Program-made: the position numbers and the translations under genes
In this document: positions 52,521 to 60,370 of the stretch, piece after piece
Layout of the letters: each line of letters opens with the position of its first letter
How positions within the stretch are numbered: the stretch's first letter is position 1
Assembly: GCF_047200635.1 (NCBI RefSeq)
Contig: NZ_JBJZOI010000013.1
Location: 111,797 to 175,796 of the forward strand
Origin: Saccharopolyspora_C sp047200635
GTDB lineage: Bacteria > Actinomycetota > Actinomycetes > Mycobacteriales > Pseudonocardiaceae
Length of the DNA: 64,000 nucleotides
Reading direction: 5' to 3'
The notes under the pieces: generated by a model
Databases searched by the model: none
What the model was told of the DNA's origin: nothing
What the model saw: only the letters and a program-made list of their open reading frames with translations

Positions 52521-52822
52521 CACGCACCACCGCCCCGGGAGGCGCCGAGCTCGTCCGCGGCGCGGCGTTCCCGCGCCTCGTAGTCGCGGGCGCTGCCGGA
52601 CAGCGAGTCCGCGTACTCCTCGGTGGCGCGGTTCCACCCGTCGAGCGTGCCGCGCCAGCTACCGCCGGTGCGCTCGGCGGCGGGCGCCGAGGCGGAGCCC
52701 GGCATCGCCTGCGCGATCAGGTCGGTGGCCGGTTCCAGCCGCACCGACCTGGCCTGCTCGGCGGCGGAGCGGGCGGCCTTCGCCGCCTCCTCCAGCGCCT
52801 TCGTGACGACCTCGTAGCCCAC
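52520..52822 (-). CDS. Small helical protein upstream of DUF1023 hydrolase
   Basis: 100 residues, mainly helical: EVVTKALEEAAKAARSAAEQARSVRLE and SWRGTLDGWNRATEEYADSLSGSARDYEARERRAADEL. The Ser-Trp-Arg-Gly turn (WRG) around residue 56 is a WxG-like bend. GTG start with GGAGGGGG upstream. First gene of the trio; probably the secretion chaperone-like partner of the hydrolase. Size and charge agree with ESX-type helpers, but no exact family assigned. Confidence 0.72.
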   Translation of the reverse strand: MGYEVVTKALEEAAKAARSAAEQARSVRLEPATDLIAQAMPGSASAPAAERTGGSWRGTLDGWNRATEEYADSLSGSARDYEARERRAADELGASRGGGA

Positions 52823-52902
52823 GGCACCCCCTCCTCGCGGGGCAGGACACTAACAGCGCGCGGGGGCTTGGCGGGCGCGATCCGGATGATCTCGGCGCGG
52901 GG

Positions 52903-53175
52903 TCACGCCCGGCCGGAGCGGATCGTGCGGAGGAAGGAGCCGAACGCCTCCCGGCTCACGACGAGGACGGCGCCCTCGGCGTCCTTGGAGTCCCGGATCC
53001 CCACGGCTCCGGGCTGCACGGCGACCTCGACGCACGCACCGCCGTTTCCCTGGCTGCGACTCGCTTTTCGCCAGTCAGCAGCGGTGGGCACGAACGCGAC
53101 CTCGACGCACTGGCCACCGCTGGAGCCGCTGCGGCTGGACTTGCGCCAGGTGGCTGTCGAGAAATCCGGGGTCAT
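52903..53175 (-). CDS. DUF397 protein with duplicated motif
   Basis: 90 residues. Two copies of the DUF397 signature: ATWRKSSRSGSSGGQCVEVAF and ADWRKASRSQGNGGACVEVAV, then GIRDSKDAEGAVLVVSREAFGSFLRTIR. A normal DUF397 protein has one. AAGGTG before ATG 53175. Downstream (21 bp) of the XRE/DUF5753 regulator, the standard arrangement; such pairs regulate development in streptomycetes (BldB-like context) or act as toxin-antitoxin like pairs, by family knowledge. Confidence 0.92.
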   Translation of the reverse strand: MTPDFSTATWRKSSRSGSSGGQCVEVAFVPTAADWRKASRSQGNGGACVEVAVQPGAVGIRDSKDAEGAVLVVSREAFGSFLRTIRSGRA

Positions 53176-53196
53176 GTCGCACCTTTTCAAGATCGC

Positions 53197-54060
53197 CTAG
53201 CTGAATGCCTCGGCCACCTTAGCGATGAACTCACGCGACTCCTGGTGCGGCAGTGCGGCCGAGCGCAACCGCTCGAAGACCACGCTGTAGCGGGTGAAGT
53301 CCTCGGGCGAGTCGAGGTAGGTCGCGCCCAGCACATCTTCGAGGTACACAGCCGAAAGTTGTTGCTCTGCGAGATGAATGAGTGTGGCTGCCGACGCCAC
53401 CGCGATCCGGTTCGGAACATCGAACGGGAGGATCCTGACCTCGATGTTCGATTTCTCGGTCGCCTCGATCAAGTGCTCCAGCTGCTCCCGCATGAGCTCG
53501 TGGTCGCCCTGCACCCGCCGGAGCGCGGCCTCGCTGAGCACCACTTGCAGATTCAGCGGGTTCCGCCGCCGGGTCAGCACGTCCTGCCGCTGCAACCGGG
53601 TCTGGACCTGGCGCTCCACCAAGCGCGGATCGGCAGCCGGTTCCCACGCTTCGATCGTCGATCGCGCGTACGCCTCGGTCTGGAGCAGGCCGGTGACGAT
53701 CTCCACCTCGTAGATGCGCATGTCCGTCGCCGCGTATTCGAGTGCGTGGAAGCGCTGGAACCAGTCGGGTACCGCGTCCCGGTAGGTCGTGCGGCGCGGA
53801 CTGCGTCGGGGGAGCTGGCTCGCCAAGCCGATCAGGTACTTCCGGGGCTTGGCGGGCGCGTCGTACAGCGCGGACAGCTTCTCGACCTCGACCGCGGTGA
53901 CGCCCTGCTTGCCGCTTTCGATCTTGCTGATCTTCGGTGCGGTTCCGCCGACTACGGCGGCGGCCTCGGCCGCGGTGCACTCGGCTTCCTCGCGCAGGCG
54001 GCGCAGCTCGATGCCGAGCTGGATCTTGAGCATCTTCGGGTCCGGAGCCATGCGGATCAT
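53197..54060 (-). CDS. XRE-type helix-turn-helix regulator with DUF5753
   Basis: 287 residues. HTH LGIELRRLREEAECTAAEAAAVVGGTAPKISKIESGKQGV (about 15-53). The DUF5753 ligand/partner domain covers about 90-287, with EIVTGLLQTEAYARSTIEAW, RQVQTRLQRQDVLTRRRNPLNLQVVLSEAALRR and LPFDVPNRIAVASAATLIHL. Operon with the DUF397 gene. ATG 54060 preceded by GGGGCGGAATC; a second Met at residue 4. Autoregulation is likely; the AGTAGC-rich stretch 54123-54136 in the divergent gap might be the operator. Confidence 0.92.
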   Translation of the reverse strand: MIRMAPDPKMLKIQLGIELRRLREEAECTAAEAAAVVGGTAPKISKIESGKQGVTAVEVEKLSALYDAPAKPRKYLIGLASQLPRRSPRRTTYRDAVPDWFQRFHALEYAATDMRIYEVEIVTGLLQTEAYARSTIEAWEPAADPRLVERQVQTRLQRQDVLTRRRNPLNLQVVLSEAALRRVQGDHELMREQLEHLIEATEKSNIEVRILPFDVPNRIAVASAATLIHLAEQQLSAVYLEDVLGATYLDSPEDFTRYSVVFERLRSAALPHQESREFIAKVAEAFS

Positions 54061-54175
54061 GATTCCGCCCCATCACTCACGCCGGAAGATCCTTCACCGG
54101 ATTCAGCGATCGTTGAGGAGCAACTTGCTTAGTAGCGTGCCTTCGCCGATCAAGTCCGACTGGAAGGGGAGTGCC

Positions 54176-54458
54176 GTGCACGACGACGAGAGGGAAGCGG
54201 AGTTGCTGCGGGAGCTGGCCGAGCGCGTGCGCCCGAGGCCCTTCGCGCTCTACGAGCTGATCACCGAGGGCGGCCGGGTGCTCGACGCGGAGGTCTGGCG
54301 TCTGGGGGCTGGACGTGAGCGGCCAGCGCGACGCGGACGGCGACGGTCCCGGCGCGGTGTTCGTGGGACCGGGGAGGATGCTGTGCAACGCCGATTCGGC
54401 CGAGGCGGCGCTGGCGATGTTCTCGATCATCCGGGAGGTCCGCCTCGTCTGGTTGTGA
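54176..54458 (+). pseudogene. Small gene broken by a frameshift in a G-run
   Basis: GTG 54176 (GGGGA upstream) encodes HDDEREAELLRELAERVRPRPFALYELITEGGRVLDAEVWRL. At GGGGG 54304-54308 the sense continues in the next frame as GLDVSGQRDADGDGPGAVFVGPGRMLCNADSAEAALAMFSIIREVRLVWL to TGA 54456-54458. Removing one G restores a 93-residue product. Either a recent mutation or a sequencing error. The product is unrecognised; it is divergent from the XRE/DUF397 pair, where such small genes often sit. Confidence 0.7.
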
Positions 54459-54479
54459 TCGCTTCGCCCCGCAACTTCC

Positions 54480-54508
54480 TTGATTGATGTTGCACGGGGA
54501 TGCATAAT
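54480..54508 (+). promoter_or_regulatory. argC: Leaderless promoter of argC, probable ArgR target
   Basis: -35 TTGATT (54480-54485), 17 bp, -10 CATAAT (54503-54508). Transcription would start at about 54515-54516, on the ATG of argC, which has no ribosome-binding site. The overlapping TGCATAATCAT region has the look of an ArgR (ARG box) half site. Confidence 0.65.
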
Positions 54509-54515
54509 CATCCGT

Positions 54516-55541
54516 ATGGTGATTCGGGTCGGAGTGGCGGGTGCGAGCGGATACGCGGGCGGGGAACTGCTGCGCCTGCTGCTGGCGCACCCCGAAGTGG
54601 AGATCGGCGCGCTGACCGCTGGGAGCAACGCGGGCAGCCGCCTCGGCGCGCACCACCCGAACCTGCTGCCGCTGGCCGACCGCGAGCTCACCGAGACCAG
54701 CGCGGCCGCGCTCGCGGGCCACGACGTCGTCTTCCTGGCCCTGCCGCACGGGCACTCCGCCGCGCTGGCCGCCGAACTCGGCGACACCACGATCATCGAC
54801 TGCGGCGCCGACCACCGGCTCAACGACCCGGAGGCCTGGACCCGCTGGTACGGCGGCGAGCACCCCGGCACCTGGCCCTACGGCGTCCCGGAACTGCCGG
54901 GCGCCCGCGAGCGGCTGCGCGGGGCCACCCGGATCGCCGTGCCGGGCTGCTTCCCGACGGTCTCCTCCCTCGCGCTCGCCCCCGCCTTCGCGGCCGGCCT
55001 GGTCGAGCCGGAAGCCGTGGTCGTCGCCGTCACCGGCACCTCCGGCGCGGGCCGCGCGCTCAAGCCGCACCTGCTCTCGGCCGAGGTGATGGGCTCGGCC
55101 AGCGCCTACGGCGTCGGCGGGGCGCACCGGCACACCCCGGAGCTGATCCAGAACCTCAGCGCGGTGGCGGGCGCACCCGTGCGGGTCTCGTTCACCCCGG
55201 TGCTCGCGCCGATGTCGCGCGGCATCCTCGCCACCTGCAGCGCCCCGCTGCGCGGCGACCTCGACACGACCACCGCCCGGCAGACCTACCTGGAGGCCTA
55301 CGCCGCCGAGCCCTTCGTGCACGTGCTGCCCGAGGGCTCCTGGCCGCAGACCTCCTCCACCGTCGGCGCGAACACCGTGCACCTGCAGCTCGCCGTCGAC
55401 CCGGACGCGCACCGCCTCGTCGTCGTCGGCGCCGAGGACAACCTCACCAAGGGGACCGCGGGCGGAGCCGTGCAGTGCATGAACCTCGCCCTGGGGCTGC
55501 CGGAGACCACCGGCCTGCCGCTCGCCGGCATCGCCCCGTGA
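54516..55541 (+). CDS. argC: N-acetyl-gamma-glutamyl-phosphate reductase
   Basis: 341 residues. Third step of ornithine/arginine synthesis: N-acetylglutamyl phosphate to the semialdehyde, NADPH-dependent. GASGYAGGELLRLLLAHPEVEIGALTAGSNAG (N-terminal Rossmann), VPGCFPTVSSLALAPA with active-site Cys (about 147), SAYGVGGAHRHTPEL and TLVGAEDNLTKGTAGGAVQCMNLALGL-type end (here VVGAEDNLTKGTAGG). The ATG at 54516 coincides with the predicted transcription start, and no ribosome-binding site is present. First gene of the arg operon; argJ follows after 38 bp. Confidence 0.97.
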   Translation: MVIRVGVAGASGYAGGELLRLLLAHPEVEIGALTAGSNAGSRLGAHHPNLLPLADRELTETSAAALAGHDVVFLALPHGHSAALAAELGDTTIIDCGADHRLNDPEAWTRWYGGEHPGTWPYGVPELPGARERLRGATRIAVPGCFPTVSSLALAPAFAAGLVEPEAVVVAVTGTSGAGRALKPHLLSAEVMGSASAYGVGGAHRHTPELIQNLSAVAGAPVRVSFTPVLAPMSRGILATCSAPLRGDLDTTTARQTYLEAYAAEPFVHVLPEGSWPQTSSTVGANTVHLQLAVDPDAHRLVVVGAEDNLTKGTAGGAVQCMNLALGLPETTGLPLAGIAP

Positions 55542-55579
55542 CCGCACCCCGACCGCACCAGCAGCACCGAGGAGATCGC

Positions 55580-56737
55580 ATGAGCGTCACAGCCCCCGCC
55601 GGATTCCGGGCGGCCGGTGTGCCCGCCGGGATCAAGGCGAGCGGAGCGCGGGACCTCGCCCTCGTCGTCAACGACGGCCCCCGGCGGACCGCCGCCGGGG
55701 TCTTCACCACGAACAAGGTCAAGGCCGCCCCGGTGCTGTGGTCCCGGCAGGTGCTCCAGGAGCGCAGCCTGCGCGCGGTCGTGCTCAACTCCGGGGGCGC
55801 CAACGCCTGCACCGGGCCCGAGGGCTTCCAGGACACCCACGCCACCGCCGAGAAGGTCGGCGAGGTGCTCGGCGCGGGCGCCATCGAGATCGCGGTCTGC
55901 TCCACCGGCCTGATCGGCGAGCGGCTGCCGATGGACGCCGTGCTCTCCGGGATCGACGACGCCGCCGCCGCGCTCGCGGACACCGAAGCCGCCGGGACCG
56001 ACGCGGCGACCGCCGTGCTCACCACCGACAGCAAGGCCAAGCAGGCCGGTGCGGCCGGAAGCGGCTGGCGCGTCGGCGGATTCGCCAAGGGCGCGGGGAT
56101 GCTCGCGCCGAACATGGCCACCATGCTCAGCGTGCTCACCACCGACGCCGTCGTGGAGCCCGACGTCCTCGACGCCGCCCTGCGCGCCGCCACCCGCACC
56201 ACCTTCGACCGGCTCGACGTCGACGGCGGCACCTCCACCAACGACACCGTGCTGGTGCTGGCCTCCGGTGCCTCCGGCGTCGAACCGAGCCCCGCCGAGC
56301 TCACCGAGGTCCTCACCGCCGTGAGCAGCGACCTCGTCCGCCAGCTGCAGGCCGACGCCGAGGGCGCCACCAAGGCCGTCGACATCACCGTGCGCGGCGC
56401 CCGCAGCGAGGACGACGCCGTGCGCATCGGCCGGATCATCGCCGAGGACAACCTGGTCAAGACCGCGCTGTTCGGCTCCGACCCCAACTGGGGCCGGATC
56501 GCGATGGCGCTCGGCCGGGCCGAGGCGGAGATCGACGTGGACCGGGTCGAGATCATCACCAACGGGGTCTCGCTGTTCGCGGCGGGACTGCCCAACCGGG
56601 ACCGCGGCGAGGCCGACCTCAGCGGCCGCGACATCGAGATCGTCGTGGACCTGCACCTCGGCGACCAGGAGGCGACCATCCTGTCCACCGACCTCTCGCA
56701 CGACTACGTCGAAGAGAACAGCGCGTACTCCTCATGA
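55580..56737 (+). CDS. argJ: Bifunctional ornithine acetyltransferase / N-acetylglutamate synthase
   Basis: 385 residues. Autoprocessing enzyme recycling the acetyl group from acetylornithine to glutamate. TAAGVFTTNKVKAAPVLWSRQ (about 35-55), GGANACTGPEGFQDTHATAE, VCSTGLIGERLPMD, the nucleophilic cleavage Thr in LDVDGGTSTNDT (about 216-226), and FGSDPNWGRIAMALGRAE. GAGGAGATC before the ATG. Overlaps argB by ATGA. Confidence 0.97.
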   Translation: MSVTAPAGFRAAGVPAGIKASGARDLALVVNDGPRRTAAGVFTTNKVKAAPVLWSRQVLQERSLRAVVLNSGGANACTGPEGFQDTHATAEKVGEVLGAGAIEIAVCSTGLIGERLPMDAVLSGIDDAAAALADTEAAGTDAATAVLTTDSKAKQAGAAGSGWRVGGFAKGAGMLAPNMATMLSVLTTDAVVEPDVLDAALRAATRTTFDRLDVDGGTSTNDTVLVLASGASGVEPSPAELTEVLTAVSSDLVRQLQADAEGATKAVDITVRGARSEDDAVRIGRIIAEDNLVKTALFGSDPNWGRIAMALGRAEAEIDVDRVEIITNGVSLFAAGLPNRDRGEADLSGRDIEIVVDLHLGDQEATILSTDLSHDYVEENSAYSS

Positions 56738-57651
56738 CCGGGAACCCGACCCCCGCCGACCGGCTGGCCACCGCCGCCGCGAAGGCCAGCGTGCTCATCG
56801 AGGCGCTGCCCTGGCTGGAGCGCTTCCACGGCGCCACCGTCGTCGTCAAGTACGGCGGCAACGCGATGATCGACGACGAGCTCAAGGCCGCCTTCGCGCA
56901 GGACATGGTGTTCCTGCGGCTCGCGGGCCTGCACCCGGTCATCGTGCACGGCGGCGGCCCGCAGATCACCACGATGCTCGACCGGCTCGGCATGACCGGC
57001 GAGTTCCGCGGCGGCCTGCGCGTCACCACCCCCGAGACCCTCGACGTGGTGCGGATGGTGCTCGTCGGCCAGGTCGGCCGCGAGCTGGTCGGCCTCATCA
57101 ACCAGCACGGCCCGCACGCCGTGGGCATGTCCGGCGAGGACGCGCAGCTGTTCACCGCCGCCCGCCGCACCGCCACCGTCGACGGCGAACCCGTCGACGT
57201 CGGCCTCGTCGGCGACGTGGTCGCCGTCAACCCGGACGCGGTGCTCGACCTGATCAGCGCCGGGCGCATCCCCGTCGTGTCCACCGTCGCGCCCGACGTC
57301 GACGGCGTCGTGCACAACGTCAACGCCGACACCGCCGCCGGGGCCCTCGCGGTCGCCCTCGGCGCGGAGAAGCTCGTCGTGCTCACCGACGTCGAAGGCC
57401 TCTACACCGACTGGCCCGACCGATCGTCGCTGGTCTCCCGGATCGACGCCGACCGGCTCGAAGAACTGCTGCCCGGCCTGGCCGCCGGGATGGTCCCGAA
57501 GATGGAGGCCTGCCTGCGCGCCGTGCGCGGCGGCGTCCCGCGCGCGCACGTCATCGACGGCAGGCTCGCGCACTCGGTGCTCCTGGAGGTCTTCACCAGC
57601 GCCGGAGTCGGAACCATGGTGCTGCCCAGCGAGGAAGGCGAGAACGCATGA
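56734..57651 (+). CDS. argB: Acetylglutamate kinase
   Basis: 305 residues. Second step of the pathway and the usual arginine-feedback point. VVVKYGGNAM (about 33-42) phosphate loop, VIVHGGGPQITTMLDRLG, NVNADTAAGALAVALGAEKLVVLTDVEGLY. Start overlaps the argJ stop (ATGA), and the end overlaps argD (ATGA), so argJ-B-D is translationally coupled. Confidence 0.97.
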   Translation: MTGNPTPADRLATAAAKASVLIEALPWLERFHGATVVVKYGGNAMIDDELKAAFAQDMVFLRLAGLHPVIVHGGGPQITTMLDRLGMTGEFRGGLRVTTPETLDVVRMVLVGQVGRELVGLINQHGPHAVGMSGEDAQLFTAARRTATVDGEPVDVGLVGDVVAVNPDAVLDLISAGRIPVVSTVAPDVDGVVHNVNADTAAGALAVALGAEKLVVLTDVEGLYTDWPDRSSLVSRIDADRLEELLPGLAAGMVPKMEACLRAVRGGVPRAHVIDGRLAHSVLLEVFTSAGVGTMVLPSEEGENA

Positions 57652-58820
57652 CCACCAACACCACCGGGGCGCAGCGCTGGCAGGCGTCCATGATGGGCAA
57701 CTACGGCACCCCGAAGCTCACCCTGACCCGCGGCTCCGGCTGCGAGGTCACCGACGCCGACGGCACCACCTACCTCGACCTCGTCGGCGGCATCGCCGTC
57801 AACGCGCTCGGGCACGCCCACCCCGCCGTCGTCGAGGCGGTGACCGCCCAGATCGGCACCCTCGCGCACGTCTCCAACTTCTACGCCCACGAGCCCGGCC
57901 TGCGGCTGGCCGAGCGGCTGCTGGAGCTCGCCGGCTGCACCGGCCGCGGCCGGGTGCTGTTCTGCAACTCCGGCGCCGAGGCCAACGAGGCCGCGTTCAA
58001 GATCGCCCGGCGCACCGGCCGACCGAAGATCGTCGCCACCGAGGGCGGCTTCCACGGCCGCACCATGGGCGCGCTCGCCCTCACCGGCCAGCCCGCCAAG
58101 CAGCAGCCCTTCGCCCCGATGCCCCCCGGCGTCGAGCACGTCCCCTACGGCGACGTGGCCGCGCTGGAATCCGTCGTGGACGACAGCACCGCCGCGCTCG
58201 TGCTCGAATCCGTGCAGGGCGAGAACGGCGTGATCGTCCCGCCCGAGGGCTACCTCCGCGCCGCCCGCGAGATCACCGGGCGGCACGGCGCGCTGCTCGT
58301 CGTCGACGAGGTGCAGACCGGCATCGGCCGGACCGGCCACTGGTTCGCCTTCCAGCGGGAGGGGATCGAACCCGACGTCATCACCCTGGCCAAGGGGCTC
58401 GGCGGCGGTCTCTCCCTCGGCGCCTGCATCGGCATCGGCGACGCCGGCGAGCTGCTGGAACCCGGCCAGCACGGCACCACCTTCGGCGGCAACCCCGTGG
58501 CCTGCGCCGCCGCGCTCGCCGTGCTCGACACCATCGCCTCCGAGGGGCTGCTCGACCACGTGAAGGTCGTCGGCGAGCAGCTCTCCGAAGGAGTCCGCGG
58601 CCTCGGGCACCCGCTCGTCGCCGAGGTGCGCGGGCACGGGCTGCTGCTCGGGATCCGGCTCACCGAACCCGTCGCCGCCCGCGTGGCCGCCGCCGCGCAG
58701 GACGCCGGATACTTGATCAACGCCGTGCAGCCGGACGTCCTCCGGCTGAGCCCGGCGCTCGTGCTCACCGCCGAGCAGGCCCGGCGGTTGCTCGCCGACC
58801 TGCCCGGCCTGCTGGGCTGA
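57648..58820 (+). CDS. argD: Acetylornithine aminotransferase
   Basis: 390 residues, class-III PLP aminotransferase. FCNSGAEANEAAFKIARR, GGFHGRTMGALALTGQPAKQ, LLVVDEVQTGIGRTGHWFAFQ and the PLP lysine in ITLAKGLGGGLSLGACIG (about 245), TTFGGNPVACAAALAVLDTI. ATGA overlap with argB. Followed by argF after 50 bp. Confidence 0.97.
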   Translation: MTTNTTGAQRWQASMMGNYGTPKLTLTRGSGCEVTDADGTTYLDLVGGIAVNALGHAHPAVVEAVTAQIGTLAHVSNFYAHEPGLRLAERLLELAGCTGRGRVLFCNSGAEANEAAFKIARRTGRPKIVATEGGFHGRTMGALALTGQPAKQQPFAPMPPGVEHVPYGDVAALESVVDDSTAALVLESVQGENGVIVPPEGYLRAAREITGRHGALLVVDEVQTGIGRTGHWFAFQREGIEPDVITLAKGLGGGLSLGACIGIGDAGELLEPGQHGTTFGGNPVACAAALAVLDTIASEGLLDHVKVVGEQLSEGVRGLGHPLVAEVRGHGLLLGIRLTEPVAARVAAAAQDAGYLINAVQPDVLRLSPALVLTAEQARRLLADLPGLLG

Positions 58821-58870
58821 CCGCCCGTTCCGAACGCCCCACCCACCACGAAGCCACGGAGGTGAAACCC

Positions 58871-59794
58871 GTGACGCTCCGGCACTTCCTGCGCGACGAC
58901 GACCTGAGCCCGCAGGAGCAGACCGAGATCCTCGACCTCGCCGCGCGGTTCAAGGCCGATCGCAACGGGGACCGCTCGCTCGACGGCCGCTCCATCGCGG
59001 TGATCTTCGAGAAGAACTCCACCCGGACCCGGCTCTCCTTCGAGGTCGGCATCCACCAGCTAGGCGGGCAACCCCTCGTCGTCGACGGCCGGATGATGCA
59101 GCTCGGCCGCGAGGAGACCATCGAGGACACCTCGCGCGTGCTGTCCCGCTACGTCGACGCGGTCGTCTGGCGCACCTTCGCCCAGGCCCGCATCGAGGCG
59201 ATGGCGGGCGCGGCCACCGTTCCCGTGATCAACGCGCTCACCGACGAGTTCCACCCCTGCCAGGTCCTCGCCGACCTGCAGACCGTGCGGGAACGCCACG
59301 GCGAGCTGCCCGGCCGCACCCTCACCTACCTCGGCGACGGCGCGAACAACATGGCCCACTCGCTGCTGATCGGCGGCGTCACCGCGGGAATGCACGTCCG
59401 CATCGGCGCCCCCGAGGGGTTCGCCCCCGCCAGCTGGGTCCTCGACGCGGCGAACGAGCGCGCCGCCGAGACCGGCGGTTCGGTCGCCCTGCACACCGAT
59501 CCGCGCGCCGCCGTGGACGGAGCCGACGTGCTCGTCACCGACTCCTGGACCTCGATGGGCCAGGAGAACGACGGCAAGGACCGGGTCAGCCCGTTCCGGC
59601 CCTTCCAGATCAACGCCCAGCTGCTCGCCGCCACCGGCGTCGAGACCACGGTCCTGCACTGCCTGCCCGCGCACCGCGGCTGGGAGGTCACCGACGACGT
59701 CCTCGACGGCCCGGCCAGCGCCGTGTTCGACGAGGCCGAGAACCGGCTGCACGCGCAGAAGGCGCTGCTGGCCTGGCTGGTGCGACGGTCATGA
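58871..59794 (+). CDS. argF: Ornithine carbamoyltransferase
   Basis: 307 residues. Makes citrulline from ornithine and carbamoyl phosphate. Carbamoyl-phosphate site FEKNSTRTRLSFE (about 45-57), DEFHPCQVLADLQT, DGANNMAHSLLIGG, and HCLPAHRGWEVTDDVL near the end. GTG 58871 has GGAGG 8 bases upstream; GTG 58862 would overlap that site. Overlaps argR by ATGA. Confidence 0.97.
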   Translation: MTLRHFLRDDDLSPQEQTEILDLAARFKADRNGDRSLDGRSIAVIFEKNSTRTRLSFEVGIHQLGGQPLVVDGRMMQLGREETIEDTSRVLSRYVDAVVWRTFAQARIEAMAGAATVPVINALTDEFHPCQVLADLQTVRERHGELPGRTLTYLGDGANNMAHSLLIGGVTAGMHVRIGAPEGFAPASWVLDAANERAAETGGSVALHTDPRAAVDGADVLVTDSWTSMGQENDGKDRVSPFRPFQINAQLLAATGVETTVLHCLPAHRGWEVTDDVLDGPASAVFDEAENRLHAQKALLAWLVRRS

Positions 59795-60318
59795 GCACCC
59801 GGGCGGCCCGGCAGGCGCGCATCGTCGAGCTCGTCTCGGCGATGGGCATCCGCAGCCAGACCGAGCTCGCGCGGCTGCTGGCCGGAGACGGCATCGACGT
59901 CACCCAGGCCACGCTGTCCCGCGACCTCGACGAGCTCGGAGCGGTGAAGCTGCGCGGGCCGGACGGAGGAGCGGCCGTCTACGTCATCCCCGAGGACGGC
60001 AGCCCCGTCCGCGGGGTGCAGGGCGGCACCACCCGGCTCAGCAGGCTGCTGGCCGAGCTGCTCGTCTCCGCCGACGGCTCCGGCAACATCACCGTGCTGC
60101 GCACCCCGCCCGGCGCCGCGCAGTTCCTGGCCAGCGCGATCGACCGAGCCGCCCTGCTGGAAGCCGTCGGCTCCATCGCGGGCGACGACACCGTGATGGT
60201 CGTCGCCAGAGAACCGCTCACCGGCCTCGACCTGGCCGAGCGGTTCACCAACATGGCCTCCGGCGAGCGGACCGCGTCGCCGGAGGGCACCGAGGACCGC
60301 GGCGACGAGCACGACTGA
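59791..60318 (+). CDS. argR: Arginine repressor ArgR
   Basis: 175 residues. N-terminal winged helix: RIVELVSAMGIRSQTELARLLAGDGIDVTQATLSRDLDELGAVKLR (about 9-54). C-terminal hexamerisation/arginine domain (about 75-155) with LLVSADGSGNITVLRTPPGAAQFLASAIDRA and IAGDDTVMVVAREP, whose Asp pair binds arginine. A 20-residue polar tail is extra. It presumably represses the argC promoter. Coupled to argF. Confidence 0.97.
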   Translation: MSTRAARQARIVELVSAMGIRSQTELARLLAGDGIDVTQATLSRDLDELGAVKLRGPDGGAAVYVIPEDGSPVRGVQGGTTRLSRLLAELLVSADGSGNITVLRTPPGAAQFLASAIDRAALLEAVGSIAGDDTVMVVAREPLTGLDLAERFTNMASGERTASPEGTEDRGDEHD

Positions 60319-60370
60319 CCGCCCCGTCCCCGCACCGAACCGACCACCCCGTCCGACAAGGAACAACACC

